Source: Chitinophagaceae bacterium (lineage in GTDB: Bacteria; Bacteroidota; Bacteroidia; Chitinophagales; Chitinophagaceae). Taken from it: 64,000 nucleotides of DNA. Shown piece after piece: positions 25,294 through 34,565 of the stretch (its first letter is position 1; every line of letters begins with the position of its first letter). The stretch is from assembly GCA_019752045.1 (NCBI GenBank), contig JAIEMP010000005.1:248001-312000 (forward strand), written 5' to 3'. Both the position numbers and the translations under genes were made by a program. The notes under the pieces are model-generated. The model was given only the letters and a program-made list of their open reading frames with translations. It made no database searches and was not told where the DNA came from.

Positions 25294-26626
25294 GCGTGTT
25301 TTAGTGTTATTGGTGCTGAGTTCAGCCATCGTTATTCCTGCCCTTTCACAGGACAATTCGCCATGGAGCCGTTATGGTTTAGGCGATATTGTACCTTCAG
25401 GCAATATTGCCAACAGGGGAATGGGTCATTTGGGAGCTGCCTATAACGACTTTCAAACCATCAATTTTGTGAACCCCGCCTCTTACCGGCGCTTTGGTCA
25501 GCAAAGAGCTATCCTTGAACTGGGGCTCGATATCAACAGCCGCAAGTTGAGTAATAATAAAGGAAGCACCTATACATCTAACAATGCATACATCCCTTAC
25601 ATTGCCGGAGGTTTTCAGATAAAACCTGAAAAAGCAAAATACGATTGGGGACTGGCTTTCGGACTTCGCCCCATTACCAAAGTAAATTACAGTGTACAGG
25701 ATGGAGGGCGCATCAGCGCAGGCGATAGTGTGCAACGTATTTTCGATGGAACAGGTGGTACCTATCAGGCCTTCCTTGGTACCGCCATCGGTATTAAAAA
25801 TTTCAGCATTGGTGTAAATGGCGGTTACCGTTTTGGTTCGGCCGATTATACAACAAAAGTGAATGTCTTTAATGATACGGTGCCCGACCGTTACAGAGCC
25901 GGACAAAAAAAGATCAGAAATAATTTTGGCGCACCATTGGTTGAAATTGGTGTACAATATAAAATTAAACTCAGAGAAGATACTGCAACAAAAAAACGCA
26001 GCTCGCTGCACCTTGGTGCTTATTCAAGTCTGCAAAGTAAAATGCGTGCAACCAGAGATGAAGCATTTGAAACTTATGTGGTAACGGATGATGCCGGAAC
26101 AGAACAGCGGCTCGATTCAGTATCGGAGACAAAAGGGATTATAGGCAACATCATATATCCATCCACTTATGGTTTTGGGTTGATGTATGATGCTGAAGGT
26201 AAAGGCAACCTGCGCATTGGTGCCGATTTTGTGATCAGTAACTGGGGCAATTACCGTTATTATAATAATAAAGACAGTTTACAAAATGCATGGCAGGTAA
26301 AACTCGGTGCACAGTATTTGCCCGATATTACCGGACGTTCAAAATCCTATTGGGGACAGGTCATGTACCGTGCAGGTTTTCATTACGGAACTGAACCGTA
26401 TAAAATTGACGGTGATTTAAAAACCTATGGTATTACACTGGGTGTTGGTTTACCCATTAAGCGTTATTCATATGCCGAATTAAACAGAAACAATATTGTA
26501 AACGCTGCATTTGAATTTGGACAAAGAGGCAACCGCACCACTTCGTTGTTACGTGAAAACTATGTACGGTTTACCGTTGGATTCTCATTGAGTGATATTT
26601 GGTTTATTAAACGTAAATATGATTAA
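25268..26626 (+). CDS. Outer-membrane beta-barrel protein
   Basis: A 452-residue exported protein: the signal peptide ends PALSQ, and the mature part opens DNSPWSRYGLGDIVPSGNIA then RGMGHLGAAYNDFQTINFVN with PASY. That opening resembles FadL/OmpP1-type proteins of Bacteroidota. Alternating hydrophobic strands (YGFGLMYDAEGKGNLRIGAD, FVISNWGNYRYYN) run to the C-terminus, which ends FTVGFSLSDIWFIKRKYD. Its start lies inside coaX and lptC follows closely, a frequent order in this phylum. Transport substrate unknown. Confidence 0.8.
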   Translation: MQSVSIIGKRVLVLLVLSSAIVIPALSQDNSPWSRYGLGDIVPSGNIANRGMGHLGAAYNDFQTINFVNPASYRRFGQQRAILELGLDINSRKLSNNKGSTYTSNNAYIPYIAGGFQIKPEKAKYDWGLAFGLRPITKVNYSVQDGGRISAGDSVQRIFDGTGGTYQAFLGTAIGIKNFSIGVNGGYRFGSADYTTKVNVFNDTVPDRYRAGQKKIRNNFGAPLVEIGVQYKIKLREDTATKKRSSLHLGAYSSLQSKMRATRDEAFETYVVTDDAGTEQRLDSVSETKGIIGNIIYPSTYGFGLMYDAEGKGNLRIGADFVISNWGNYRYYNNKDSLQNAWQVKLGAQYLPDITGRSKSYWGQVMYRAGFHYGTEPYKIDGDLKTYGITLGVGLPIKRYSYAELNRNNIVNAAFEFGQRGNRTTSLLRENYVRFTVGFSLSDIWFIKRKYD

Positions 26627-26678
26627 ACGGGTACATCATCATATGTACAGCCTTGTTCGTTTTTTCGCCTCTTGTACA

Positions 26679-27278
26679 ATGCGAAACAAAAAATTATTCT
26701 TTACAGCATTCGCTTTTAATAAAAACCTTCGTTTAAAAACAGCAGCTTGTTTGGCAGGCTGTTTTTTTTTCTTTGGGTGCGAAAATGATTTGGAAGAAAT
26801 TAAGCGGTTGCAGCAAAACCAGGTTACTGTTGATGAGGTAAAGCAGGTAACCAGTTATCTCAGTACGGGAGGAAAGTTAAAAGCAAAACTCACAGCCCCG
26901 TTTATGCTTCGTTATTACGACACTGTTCCAAGAGTTGAATTCCCCAATACACTGCATGTTGATTTTTATAACGACAGTATGCAGATTGAAAGTTACCTCG
27001 ATGCAAAAAAAGCATCGTATTACGAGCAGCAGAGCCGTGTTATTTTAACCGATAGCGTGGTGGTAATTCGGATTGACGGAGATACACTTATAACCAATGA
27101 ATTATTCTGGGAACAGAACTTACATAAATTGTTTACCAACAGCGATGTGGAAATAAGACAAAAAACAAAAACCATTTACGGCAAAGGCTTTGAGAGTGAT
27201 GAGCAGTTAAAGAATTTCAGAATTGATACTCCAAAGGGATTCATACTTGTTGGAGCATCAAAATTCGGCGGTAATTAA
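26679..27278 (+). CDS. lptC: LPS export periplasmic protein LptC
   Basis: A roughly 199-residue protein. The region LSTGGKLKAKLTAPFMLRYY, VEFPNTLHVDFYNDSMQIES and ITNELFWEQNLHKLFTNSDV is the LptC beta-jellyroll, the periplasmic bridge that takes lipopolysaccharide from LptBFG to LptA. The hydrophobic start ends in FFGC before ENDLEE, so it may be a lipoprotein rather than a single-span protein. The start is uncertain: ATGs at 26592, 26619, 26643 and 26679 are in frame. The last gives the most normal signal length. Confidence 0.85.
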   Translation: MRNKKLFFTAFAFNKNLRLKTAACLAGCFFFFGCENDLEEIKRLQQNQVTVDEVKQVTSYLSTGGKLKAKLTAPFMLRYYDTVPRVEFPNTLHVDFYNDSMQIESYLDAKKASYYEQQSRVILTDSVVVIRIDGDTLITNELFWEQNLHKLFTNSDVEIRQKTKTIYGKGFESDEQLKNFRIDTPKGFILVGASKFGGN

Positions 27279-27290
27279 TGATAACTGAAA

Positions 27291-27351
27291 GGTCGGCACG
27301 ATGCAATCGGAGTGAAAGATGCAAACTGTATGGTCGGCCCGATGCAATCGG
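27291..27351. repeat. Tandem pair of 20-bp hairpin repeats
   Basis: GGTCGGCACGATGCAATCGG (27291-27310) and GGTCGGCCCGATGCAATCGG (27332-27351) differ at one base. Each contains the near-palindrome CCGAT-GCA-ATCGG; the second extends to GGTC...GACC. They fill the gap between lptC and the aldo/keto reductase gene. Confidence 0.75.
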
Positions 27352-27422
27352 TCTGACCAACACAACACTCAACTTTTTTTACTGGAACTTGTTTAATTTC
27401 AAACACAAAAAAAGACGTTTAT

Positions 27423-28412
27423 ATGGAATACCGCAGATTAGGCAGATCAGGATTACAACTCAGCATCGTTTCTTTTGGAAGCTGGGTAAGCTTTCACAAA
27501 CAAATCAGCGACAGTATTGCCGATGAATTGATGGGCATTGCATACGATAACGGCATTAATTTTTTCGATAATGCAGAAGTATATGCCTTGGGTGAAAGTG
27601 AAAACATGATGGGTCGTGTTCTGAAACAAAAAAACTGGGATCGTACAAGCTATACCGTTAGCAGCAAAGTTTTTTTTGGCTGGAGAGGAAAACATAATAA
27701 ACCCAATCAGCATGGCCTCAGCCGCAAGCATATTACAGAAGCCTGTCATGAAGCATTACAACGCCTGCAGGTAGATTATTTAGATTTATACTTCTGCCAC
27801 CGCCCCGATAAAAACACACCCATTGAAGAAGTGGTGTGGGCTATGAATCATTTAATACAGCAGGGAAAAATTTTATACTGGGGCACCAGCGAATGGAGTG
27901 GAGTTGAAATTATGGAAGCACACCGGGTTGCAAGAGATTATCGTTTAATTGGTCCTACCATGGAACAACCGGAGTACAATTTGTTTCACCGTCATAAAAT
28001 GGAAAACGAATACCTCGAAGTATTTAAGAATGTAGGATTGGGTACTACCATCTGGAGTCCGTTGGCAAGTGGTGTGTTAACCGGAAAATATAACAAGGGT
28101 ATTCCGGAAGATTCAAGACTCAATATTCCCGGTTTTGAATGGTTGAAGGATAAAGCCTATGCAGCAGAAAAAATTCAGAAGGTAATCAGGTTTGAAGAGT
28201 TAGCCCGTGAACTGGGAACCAGCAATGCTTCACTTGCAATTGCCTGGTGTATTAAAAACCCGAATGTATCAACGGCCATTCTTGGTGCAACCAAAAAAGA
28301 ACAGTTGCACGAAAATCTGAAATCAGTAGAAGTAGCTCACCAACTTACTGCAGAAATAATGCAGCAGATTGATGATATGTTTGGTACAAAACCAAAATTG
28401 CCGGAATATTAA
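27423..28412 (+). CDS. Aldo/keto reductase, potassium-channel beta-subunit-like
   Basis: A 329-residue TIM-barrel NADPH-dependent oxidoreductase with the full catalytic tetrad: Asp49 and Tyr54 (GINFFDNAEVYALGESE), Lys82 (VSSKVFFGW) and His126 (DLYFCHRPD). TIWSPLASGVLTGKYNKGIP is the cofactor loop of the Kv-beta-like AKR6 group. The natural substrate is unknown. A MarR-type regulator gene follows 21 bases later and could control this operon. Confidence 0.92.
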   Translation: MEYRRLGRSGLQLSIVSFGSWVSFHKQISDSIADELMGIAYDNGINFFDNAEVYALGESENMMGRVLKQKNWDRTSYTVSSKVFFGWRGKHNKPNQHGLSRKHITEACHEALQRLQVDYLDLYFCHRPDKNTPIEEVVWAMNHLIQQGKILYWGTSEWSGVEIMEAHRVARDYRLIGPTMEQPEYNLFHRHKMENEYLEVFKNVGLGTTIWSPLASGVLTGKYNKGIPEDSRLNIPGFEWLKDKAYAAEKIQKVIRFEELARELGTSNASLAIAWCIKNPNVSTAILGATKKEQLHENLKSVEVAHQLTAEIMQQIDDMFGTKPKLPEY

Positions 28413-28433
28413 TGACCTGCTAAATTGCATTGT

Positions 28434-28889
28434 ATGGGTATTGAACAGGATATTCACCAGTCAAGAAAATTCAGGAGCGAACATCATAGATCTGTGGTGA
28501 ACCTCCTCTTTACCAACAACTGGGTTACAGAAAAAATTAAAGCTTTTCTGGAAACAGAAGATCTTACGCTGCAGCAATATAATATTCTTCGCATTCTTCG
28601 TGGCAGCGATCAACCAATTTCTACATTGCAGATACGTGAACGGATGCTGGATAAAATGAGTGATACAAGCCGTATTGTTGACCGCCTGCTGTTGAAAAAA
28701 CTCGTAAAAAAATCCATTTGCAAAAAAGATAAGCGGTTGGTGGATGTAGTGATTACAGCAAAAGGGAAAACGATGCTGGCAAAGCTGGATCAATATGAGC
28801 AGCAGCTCGATGCTGTAATGGATAACCTCAGCAATGATGAAGCAAAACTTCTCAACAACCTGCTCGACAAAGTGCGGGGTTCTCTTTAA
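28434..28889 (+). CDS. MarR-family transcriptional regulator
   Basis: A 151-residue protein started at MGIEQDIHQSRKFRSEHHRS; a TTG three codons upstream is possible. The winged helix is clear: LTLQQYNILRILRGSDQPIS, then TLQIRERMLDKMSDTSRIVD with RLLLKKLVKKSICKKDKRLV (recognition helix and wing), flanked by dimerisation helices. MarR dimers bind palindromic operators and release on ligand or thiol signals. It sits between the aldo/keto reductase and a glycosidase on the same strand. Confidence 0.9.
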   Translation: MGIEQDIHQSRKFRSEHHRSVVNLLFTNNWVTEKIKAFLETEDLTLQQYNILRILRGSDQPISTLQIRERMLDKMSDTSRIVDRLLLKKLVKKSICKKDKRLVDVVITAKGKTMLAKLDQYEQQLDAVMDNLSNDEAKLLNNLLDKVRGSL

Positions 28890-28898
28890 TTTCGGGGA

Positions 28899-30098
28899 AT
28901 GACACGTCTTTTGTTTTCTTTACTTTTTTCTCTTGCTGCAGTTTGTTTAACAGCACAATCCAACCGTGAATTCAGAGCGGTATGGATTGCTACCGTTGAC
29001 AATATTGACTGGCCTTCCAAAAAAGGAATTGCTGTTGATTCGCAAAAAGCAGAGTTCATACGCATTCTTGATTTGCACAAACGCAATGGTATGAATGCGG
29101 TTGTGATGCAGGTACGCCCTGCAACCGATGCATTTTATCCATCTCCCTACGAACCATGGAGCGAATGGTTAAGTGGTGTGCAGGGCAAACCGCCATCACC
29201 TTATTATGATCCGCTGCAGTTTATGATTACGGAAACGCATAAACGAAACATGGAATTCCATGCATGGTGTAATCCCTATCGAGCCGATTTCAGTATTGGC
29301 AAAGCATCCATTGCTCCGGCACATATTACTCGTCTTCATCCCGATTGGTTTTTAGATTATGGTGGTAAAAAATATTTTGATCCGGGAAATAAACAGGCAC
29401 AGGCATTTGTAGTGGAAGTGATTCGTGATATGACGGAACGCTATGATGTAGATGCCATTCATTTTGATGATTATTTTTATCCCTATCGTATTGCCGGTAA
29501 AGAATTTCCCGATTCGGTTTCTTATCAGCAACATAAAAATGGTCTTGCAAAAGATGATTGGCGAAGAAGTAATGTTGATTCAGTGATTGTTGCACTGAGC
29601 CGCATGATTAAACAAACAAAACCATGGGTAAAGTTTGGTATCAGTCCCTTTGGTGTATGGCGCAACAGCGATAAAGATCCTATGGGCAGTAATACCAAAG
29701 CAGGACAAACCAATTATGATGATTTGTATGCTGATATTTTGTTGTGGCTAAAAAAAGACTGGATTGATTATGTGGCACCGCAACTCTACTGGGAGTTTGG
29801 TCACAAAGCAGCACCTTATGAAGTGCTGATTGATTGGTGGAGCAAACACACGTATGGCAAGCATTGTTACATTGGCCTCGGCATTTATCGTGCAGGCAGC
29901 AGCGATGTTTGGAAGGACAGTACATTGATTCCACGCCAAATTGAATTACTCCGCAGCACAGCTAACATGCAGGGCATGATTTTTTTCAGCAGTAAAACAT
30001 TTAACAGAAACCCCAACGGATGGAATGACAGTTTGCGGTTGCATTACTTTAAAGAACCCGCACTGATTCCTGAAATGGAATGGGTACCAAAAAAATAA
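28899..30098 (+). CDS. Secreted family-10-like glycoside hydrolase (GHL10)
   Basis: A 399-residue exported protein (signal peptide ending CLTAQ). SNREFRAVWIATVDNIDWPS and the later NAVVMQVRPATDAFYPSPYE with HAWCNPYRADF are signatures of the GHL10 (DUF187) TIM-barrel family. So are VDAIHFDDYFYPYRIAGKEF and WVKFGISPFGVWRNSDKDPM. Related enzymes cut denuded or modified glycan backbones of the cell wall, but the substrate here is not known. It follows the MarR gene by 9 bases. Confidence 0.9.
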   Translation: MTRLLFSLLFSLAAVCLTAQSNREFRAVWIATVDNIDWPSKKGIAVDSQKAEFIRILDLHKRNGMNAVVMQVRPATDAFYPSPYEPWSEWLSGVQGKPPSPYYDPLQFMITETHKRNMEFHAWCNPYRADFSIGKASIAPAHITRLHPDWFLDYGGKKYFDPGNKQAQAFVVEVIRDMTERYDVDAIHFDDYFYPYRIAGKEFPDSVSYQQHKNGLAKDDWRRSNVDSVIVALSRMIKQTKPWVKFGISPFGVWRNSDKDPMGSNTKAGQTNYDDLYADILLWLKKDWIDYVAPQLYWEFGHKAAPYEVLIDWWSKHTYGKHCYIGLGIYRAGSSDVWKDSTLIPRQIELLRSTANMQGMIFFSSKTFNRNPNGWNDSLRLHYFKEPALIPEMEWVPKK

Positions 30099-30145
30099 CA
30101 GGAAACGTAGTTACATTTTAAAGTGTTTCGGCTACAGACTCCTGT

Positions 30146-30937
30146 ATGCACAAAACACAACGTACATTTAAAAGATCCTTGCTGATTGTTTGTTTATTAA
30201 CTGTATTATCAATTCAGTTAACAGCACAACAGGAATGGAAAAACTGGAATTCAATCAGGATTGAAGCTGCTGTTAACAAAAAAACAGAGTTAGAAATAGG
30301 GCACTTACGCTCCTATGGTATCAATAATCAGTTTAAGAACGAATTTAATCAAACAGCAATCCAGCTTCAATACAAACACAATCGTAAATGGAGTTTTTCC
30401 ACAGGCTTGCAGTTGATAAAGCCAACCGGAGCTGCAAAAACACGAACCAGGATATTTGGCCGTGCTGCATATACTTTACGGGTAATAAACAGAAAACTTA
30501 ACTGGACAAACTCGCTGAGAGTTGAACATAATTCACTTGCAGAGAAACGCTTTCGTCAACGTATTATACTGGGTACCCGTCTGTCTTTAAGAAAACGTAT
30601 TGAATTTCTGAACCTGTTGCCTTCCGTTTCTTATAATCTCTTTTATAATCTTGGTGGAAATGCAATTTCATATTACGATGAAGAGAATAAACTGATTGAT
30701 CGTTCTGCACCGGATGGTTTTCATCGAGGCAGGTTTACTGCTAACCTCAATACAAAAATTAATGACTACCTGCGTCTCAATCTATTTTTCATGTCACAAC
30801 GGGAGTTTAACTTATTTGTTTCTGAAACGAATAGAATGAATGTATATAATCCGGTTCGGCGGAGAATCATCCGGCCCTTTGATAACTACCATGTAATTGG
30901 TGCTTCGCTTACTGTTTCTCTAAGTAAACTTTATTAA
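30146..30937 (+). CDS. DUF2490 outer-membrane beta-barrel protein
   Basis: A 263-residue exported protein (signal peptide ending QLTAQ). QEWKNWNSIRIEAAVNKKTE then LEIGHLRSYGINNQF is the conserved start of DUF2490, and the rest alternates as barrel strands ending VIGASLTVSLSKLY with an aromatic C-terminal residue. The protein likely sits in the outer membrane. It lies 26 bases before an unusual P-loop gene and may start an operon reaching to 34.5 kb. Confidence 0.8.
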   Translation: MHKTQRTFKRSLLIVCLLTVLSIQLTAQQEWKNWNSIRIEAAVNKKTELEIGHLRSYGINNQFKNEFNQTAIQLQYKHNRKWSFSTGLQLIKPTGAAKTRTRIFGRAAYTLRVINRKLNWTNSLRVEHNSLAEKRFRQRIILGTRLSLRKRIEFLNLLPSVSYNLFYNLGGNAISYYDEENKLIDRSAPDGFHRGRFTANLNTKINDYLRLNLFFMSQREFNLFVSETNRMNVYNPVRRRIIRPFDNYHVIGASLTVSLSKLY

Positions 30938-30963
30938 TTCTTTATTTCTAAAATTTTTTATCA

Positions 30964-32007
30964 ATGGAAAAGCGTATCAAAAAATCATTTATCTGTTCTC
31001 CGGTAAAAAACTATAAAATTAATACGGTTAAAACAGCAACCTATCTTCCAGAAGCGGGAGATGTAGCTGTTTTTGAAGTACTGGAGACAGGCAAACATGA
31101 ACAAATGCAGGGAGACAAGATCCGGAATGTAAAAATTTTTCCCGGTGATTTAATCATGGCAGCATTTGGAACCCGTTATGCAACAGAACAATTTGAAGGC
31201 TATTTGCCGGAAACCTTTATGAACGAGTATCACATTCTTGGTGCAGGTGGAACGGTAGGTATACTTCATTCAATGCACTCAAAGTTCAGAAAAACAGGAC
31301 CCACCAGGTTGCGGTTGATTGGGTATGCTACAGATACATATCATCAGGTAATCAACACTAAAAAAATGCTGGCGCACAATATGAAGAGTTTCTCAGGTGC
31401 AATGTCTTCCTTAACAAAAATTATTTTATCAGTAGGTTCATCCATGGATAGCGGCAAAACTACTACTGCTGCTTATTGTGTACATGGGTTGGCAAAAAAA
31501 GGGTATAAAACCGCTTTTATAAAACTAACCGGAACAGTCTTTACAAAAGACAGAGATTTGGCGTATGATATGGGGGCTGAAATGGCGATTGACTTTAGTG
31601 AGCTTGGCTTTCCTTCAACTTACATGTGCAGCCAGCAGGAATTGTTAGATTTGTTTGAAACACTTTTATCACAAGTGTATGTATGCAGTCCCGATTATGT
31701 TGTCATTGAAATAGCAGATGGTATTTATCAGCGTGAAACGGAAATGTTGCTGCGTAATAATTTATTTATGCAGAACATTGAAACAGTTATTTTTTCAGCA
31801 GGAGACAGCCTCAGCGCAGTTCAGGGTGTTGCAGCGTTGGAGAAACTGAATGTAAAGGTGAATGCATTGAGCGGCCTGTTTACTGCAAGCCCGCTTTTAA
31901 TAGAAGAGGTTAGAAGCAAAGTAACCATACCCATTTACACTATTGAAGAACTTGCTGAAGGAATTGATTTAGCTGTCTTGCAAACAGAAATGCGCAGCGT
32001 AATTTAA
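30964..32007 (+). CDS. P-loop NTPase of unknown function with N-terminal beta domain (DUF1611-like?)
   Basis: A 347-residue soluble protein. The N-terminal 140 residues are beta-rich (GDVAVFEVLETGKHEQMQGD). A Walker A loop GSSMDSGKTTTA starts at residue 158, and LAKKGYKTAFIKLTGTVFTK and CSPDYVVIEIADGIYQRETE look like the following strand-helix and Walker B of a MobB/dethiobiotin-synthetase-like fold. That layout resembles DUF1611 proteins, but the match is not firm. It is not an ABC ATPase: there is no LSGGQ or Q-loop. It lies between the DUF2490 gene and an ATPase-less ABC membrane gene. Confidence 0.7.
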   Translation: MEKRIKKSFICSPVKNYKINTVKTATYLPEAGDVAVFEVLETGKHEQMQGDKIRNVKIFPGDLIMAAFGTRYATEQFEGYLPETFMNEYHILGAGGTVGILHSMHSKFRKTGPTRLRLIGYATDTYHQVINTKKMLAHNMKSFSGAMSSLTKIILSVGSSMDSGKTTTAAYCVHGLAKKGYKTAFIKLTGTVFTKDRDLAYDMGAEMAIDFSELGFPSTYMCSQQELLDLFETLLSQVYVCSPDYVVIEIADGIYQRETEMLLRNNLFMQNIETVIFSAGDSLSAVQGVAALEKLNVKVNALSGLFTASPLLIEEVRSKVTIPIYTIEELAEGIDLAVLQTEMRSVI

Positions 32008-32071
32008 ACATAAACAGATAGTCATGTCAGTTTGTTTCTGCGGGTTTTCTTATTTATAAAACGGGTGTTAT

Positions 32072-33112
32072 ATGAAGTATCATCTTATTCGGTCATTTGT
32101 TCGGCAACATCTTGTTCGATTGATGGCAATTATCAGTTTGGGTATTGTCAGCAATCTGGCCGGTATTGTATTATTACTATCAGTGGGTAAGTATCTTGAA
32201 ATTGTATTTACATCAGGTAATGCTAAAAGCAGAGCTTTAACCTGGCTGGGAATACATGTATCAGATAAATTATCTTCTTTTTTGATTTTTTTCTTTGCAG
32301 TCATTTTTATTAAATTTTTTTGTTTCTGGGCCGGTAAATATTTCACAACAATAACAGGGTTACAACTTCTTGCTGAAGCAAGAAAACTATACTTCAGGTA
32401 TTTATTGTATGAAACCGGTGGAAAAGAAACACCTAAGCAGTTGGTTTGGTTTTCGGGTGAGTTAAAGGCACTGCAGTATTATTTTGAAAAGGGAATAATT
32501 GGCTTTATCAAAGACCTCTTTTTTTTCAGTACCTGTCTGTACTTACTGATACGTTTCAGCATCATACCTGCTTTAATGCTTCTGGTATTAGTTATTGTAT
32601 TGTTTATGATAAGCAAGTATAGTCAAAAGCCCATAAAAAAAAGTACAATTGATCAGCGCAAGAAATCATCGGGCTTGCTTTCTTTTATATCAGTAAGGTT
32701 ACACCGTTTGAATGAGATCAGACAAACGAATACAGAAAACAAGGTTTATACTGAGTTAGTCAGCCGCCAGCAGCAGATGCTTTACAGCCAGTATAAAACA
32801 AGGGTTTACAAGGCTTTTATTTCATCTCTTGTTCCGTTTTTATTATTCTCGATGTTGGGTTTATTTATGTGGCTGGTTGCCCAAAAGGATGCTGCAACCA
32901 TACCAACAGCAGATGCAACCGGTTTTATACTGCTCCTGTTAAACTTATTTGCACCCGTGCGACGTATATTAAAAGTTGAAAGCGTACTGTTACCCGGGCG
33001 CCTTAGCCTCGATAAGCTGGAACTTGCGTACCGTAAATTATCTGATATATTTACCGGGGATGCAAATGTTGCTGCAATATCTCAGCATCCGGCTGTGCAA
33101 AAAATAGTTTAA
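32072..33112 (+). CDS. ABC-exporter-like membrane domain without an ATPase domain
   Basis: A 346-residue protein with six membrane helices in the type IV ABC exporter pattern: LVRLMAIISLGIVSNLAGIV at the start, long cytoplasmic helices around KSTIDQRKKSSGLLSFISVR, and NLFAPVRRILKVESVLLPGR in the last helix. It stops at LDKLELAYRKLSDIF, the point where a nucleotide-binding domain normally begins. No ABC ATPase gene is nearby. It may use an ATPase encoded elsewhere, work with the P-loop protein next door, or be a decayed remnant. The intact length and clean stop favour a stand-alone membrane protein. Confidence 0.72.
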   Translation: MKYHLIRSFVRQHLVRLMAIISLGIVSNLAGIVLLLSVGKYLEIVFTSGNAKSRALTWLGIHVSDKLSSFLIFFFAVIFIKFFCFWAGKYFTTITGLQLLAEARKLYFRYLLYETGGKETPKQLVWFSGELKALQYYFEKGIIGFIKDLFFFSTCLYLLIRFSIIPALMLLVLVIVLFMISKYSQKPIKKSTIDQRKKSSGLLSFISVRLHRLNEIRQTNTENKVYTELVSRQQQMLYSQYKTRVYKAFISSLVPFLLFSMLGLFMWLVAQKDAATIPTADATGFILLLLNLFAPVRRILKVESVLLPGRLSLDKLELAYRKLSDIFTGDANVAAISQHPAVQKIV

Positions 33113-33163
33113 AGAAACGGTTACATCAGCTAATTTAAGGTTACTCATATCAGTACACACAAA

Positions 33164-33766
33164 ATGATGAAGATAGCAGAAACGAACCTGATTGCAGGGT
33201 TAAAACAGGCAGATATAAACAGACCGGTACAGGAATTATACAAGAACCACTTTGAATCTGTAACCTATTATCTGCAATCGCTTGGTGGCAATCAGGAAGA
33301 TGCGGCAGATGTTTTTCAGGAATCCATTCTCATTTTTATTGAGCAGGTACGGGCTGATAAGTTCAGGGGTGAAAGCAGTGTGAATACCTACTTAACCGGT
33401 ATTGCCCGTAATGTAATGCTAAATGAAATAAGAAGTAAGACCCGCCGAAACGTTCGGGAAGAGCAATATGCAGCAGCAGAAAACGAAGAACCTGTTGACG
33501 AAGTTCTGCATCGCATGTTCAGTAAAGAGAACAGCACCAGATTAGCCCGGTTATTTGATGCTGTTGGCGATTCGTGTAAAAAAATACTGAAGGGGTTTTA
33601 TTTCGATGATTTATCCATGCGGGAATTATTGCAGTATACAAAGTATGAAAACGAGCAGGTACTCCGAAACAAGAAAAGCAAATGCATGAAATTTTTAAAA
33701 GATCTTATCTCATCCAGTAAAGAGTTAAATGAAACCTTAAAAAGCTATCTTAAATATGTTAAGTAA
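33164..33766 (+). CDS. ECF-type RNA polymerase sigma factor
   Basis: A 200-residue sigma-70 family protein. Region 2 is YKNHFESVTYYLQSLGGNQE, then DAADVFQESILIFIEQV and SSVNTYLTGIARNVMLNEIR. Region 4 contains CKKILKGFYFDDLSMRELLQ and ENEQVLRNKKSKCMKFLKDL. Its last 11 bases overlap the start of a membrane TPR protein, the usual place for an anti-sigma or signal partner. It likely directs genes for the neighbouring exported CHAT locus, but no target promoter can be named from sequence. Confidence 0.88.
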   Translation: MMKIAETNLIAGLKQADINRPVQELYKNHFESVTYYLQSLGGNQEDAADVFQESILIFIEQVRADKFRGESSVNTYLTGIARNVMLNEIRSKTRRNVREEQYAAAENEEPVDEVLHRMFSKENSTRLARLFDAVGDSCKKILKGFYFDDLSMRELLQYTKYENEQVLRNKKSKCMKFLKDLISSSKELNETLKSYLKYVK

Positions 33767-34508
33767 TACACAAACAGATAAGTTATTAGACGATTGTATG
33801 AACGGCATTATTACTTCGGCGCAATTAACAGCGCAGCTTTCTGCTGACAGTAATGAAGTTGCTGATAAATTAATGAATGAGCACCTGGTTGCAGTAACAG
33901 CTGTTCAGCAATACAGTCTTTTAAAACAGGTTGAGCAAATACATCAGTTGTATGCACCTGCAAAAGCAAAAACAGTTGTTCATCCAATGTTTACATTAAA
34001 ACGGGTGATGCGTATAGCCGCAGTATTTCTTTTAGCGCTCAGTACCTGGCTTTTTTATGAGTACAGCACTAATACATACAACCGGCTTTATAATGATCTG
34101 TTTACGGCTTATAGTGTAAATGAAGTACGTGGTAATGAGTCAGGACAAATAAATGCCCTGGTAGATGCCTACCGTTCAGGCCAATACAGTAAATCCGCAG
34201 CGTTGTTTGCAACTGTAGAAAACCCAACCAGCCGGGATTTATTTTTTACTGCCATGAGTTATCTCAGGTTAAGCAAGCCGGCGGATGCAGTGCCGCTTTT
34301 CAATAAAATTTATGCATACAATAAACTTCAGGGCGAAGGTTTATATGAAGATGAAACTGATTATTATCTGGCATTAACCTGGTTAAAGCTGAACGATAAA
34401 CAAAAAGCGATTGAATTATTCGAAAAAATTAAAGCCGACAAAGAACATACATATAACAAAACCATTCCCTCTTCAGCAATTTTTAAAATTAAATGGTTCG
34501 CTCATTAA
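33756..34508 (+). CDS. Membrane TPR protein, possible anti-sigma partner
   Basis: A 250-residue protein with a cytoplasmic N-terminal 90 residues, one membrane helix (VMRIAAVFLLALSTWLFYEY) and a periplasmic TPR part: RSGQYSKSAALFATVENPTS, then YLRLSKPADAVPLFNKIYAY and ALTWLKLNDKQKAIELFEKI. The layout, with N-in topology right after an overlapping sigma gene, suggests an anti-sigma factor whose outer TPRs sense a partner. There is no clear zinc-type anti-sigma motif. The convergent TPR-CHAT protein is an obvious candidate partner. Confidence 0.75.
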   Translation: MLSNTQTDKLLDDCMNGIITSAQLTAQLSADSNEVADKLMNEHLVAVTAVQQYSLLKQVEQIHQLYAPAKAKTVVHPMFTLKRVMRIAAVFLLALSTWLFYEYSTNTYNRLYNDLFTAYSVNEVRGNESGQINALVDAYRSGQYSKSAALFATVENPTSRDLFFTAMSYLRLSKPADAVPLFNKIYAYNKLQGEGLYEDETDYYLALTWLKLNDKQKAIELFEKIKADKEHTYNKTIPSSAIFKIKWFAH

Positions 34509-34565
34509 AAGATGTTCACTTAAAATCTGTTCATATACATCGTATTGAAAAACCATACATCTGTT

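Noticed and set aside
25397-26011. Open minus-strand frame of 204 codons opposite the outer-membrane barrel gene
   Set aside because: It lies wholly antisense to a well-supported gene, is Cys/Thr-rich without domain features and has no start signals. It mirrors the codon pattern of the real gene.
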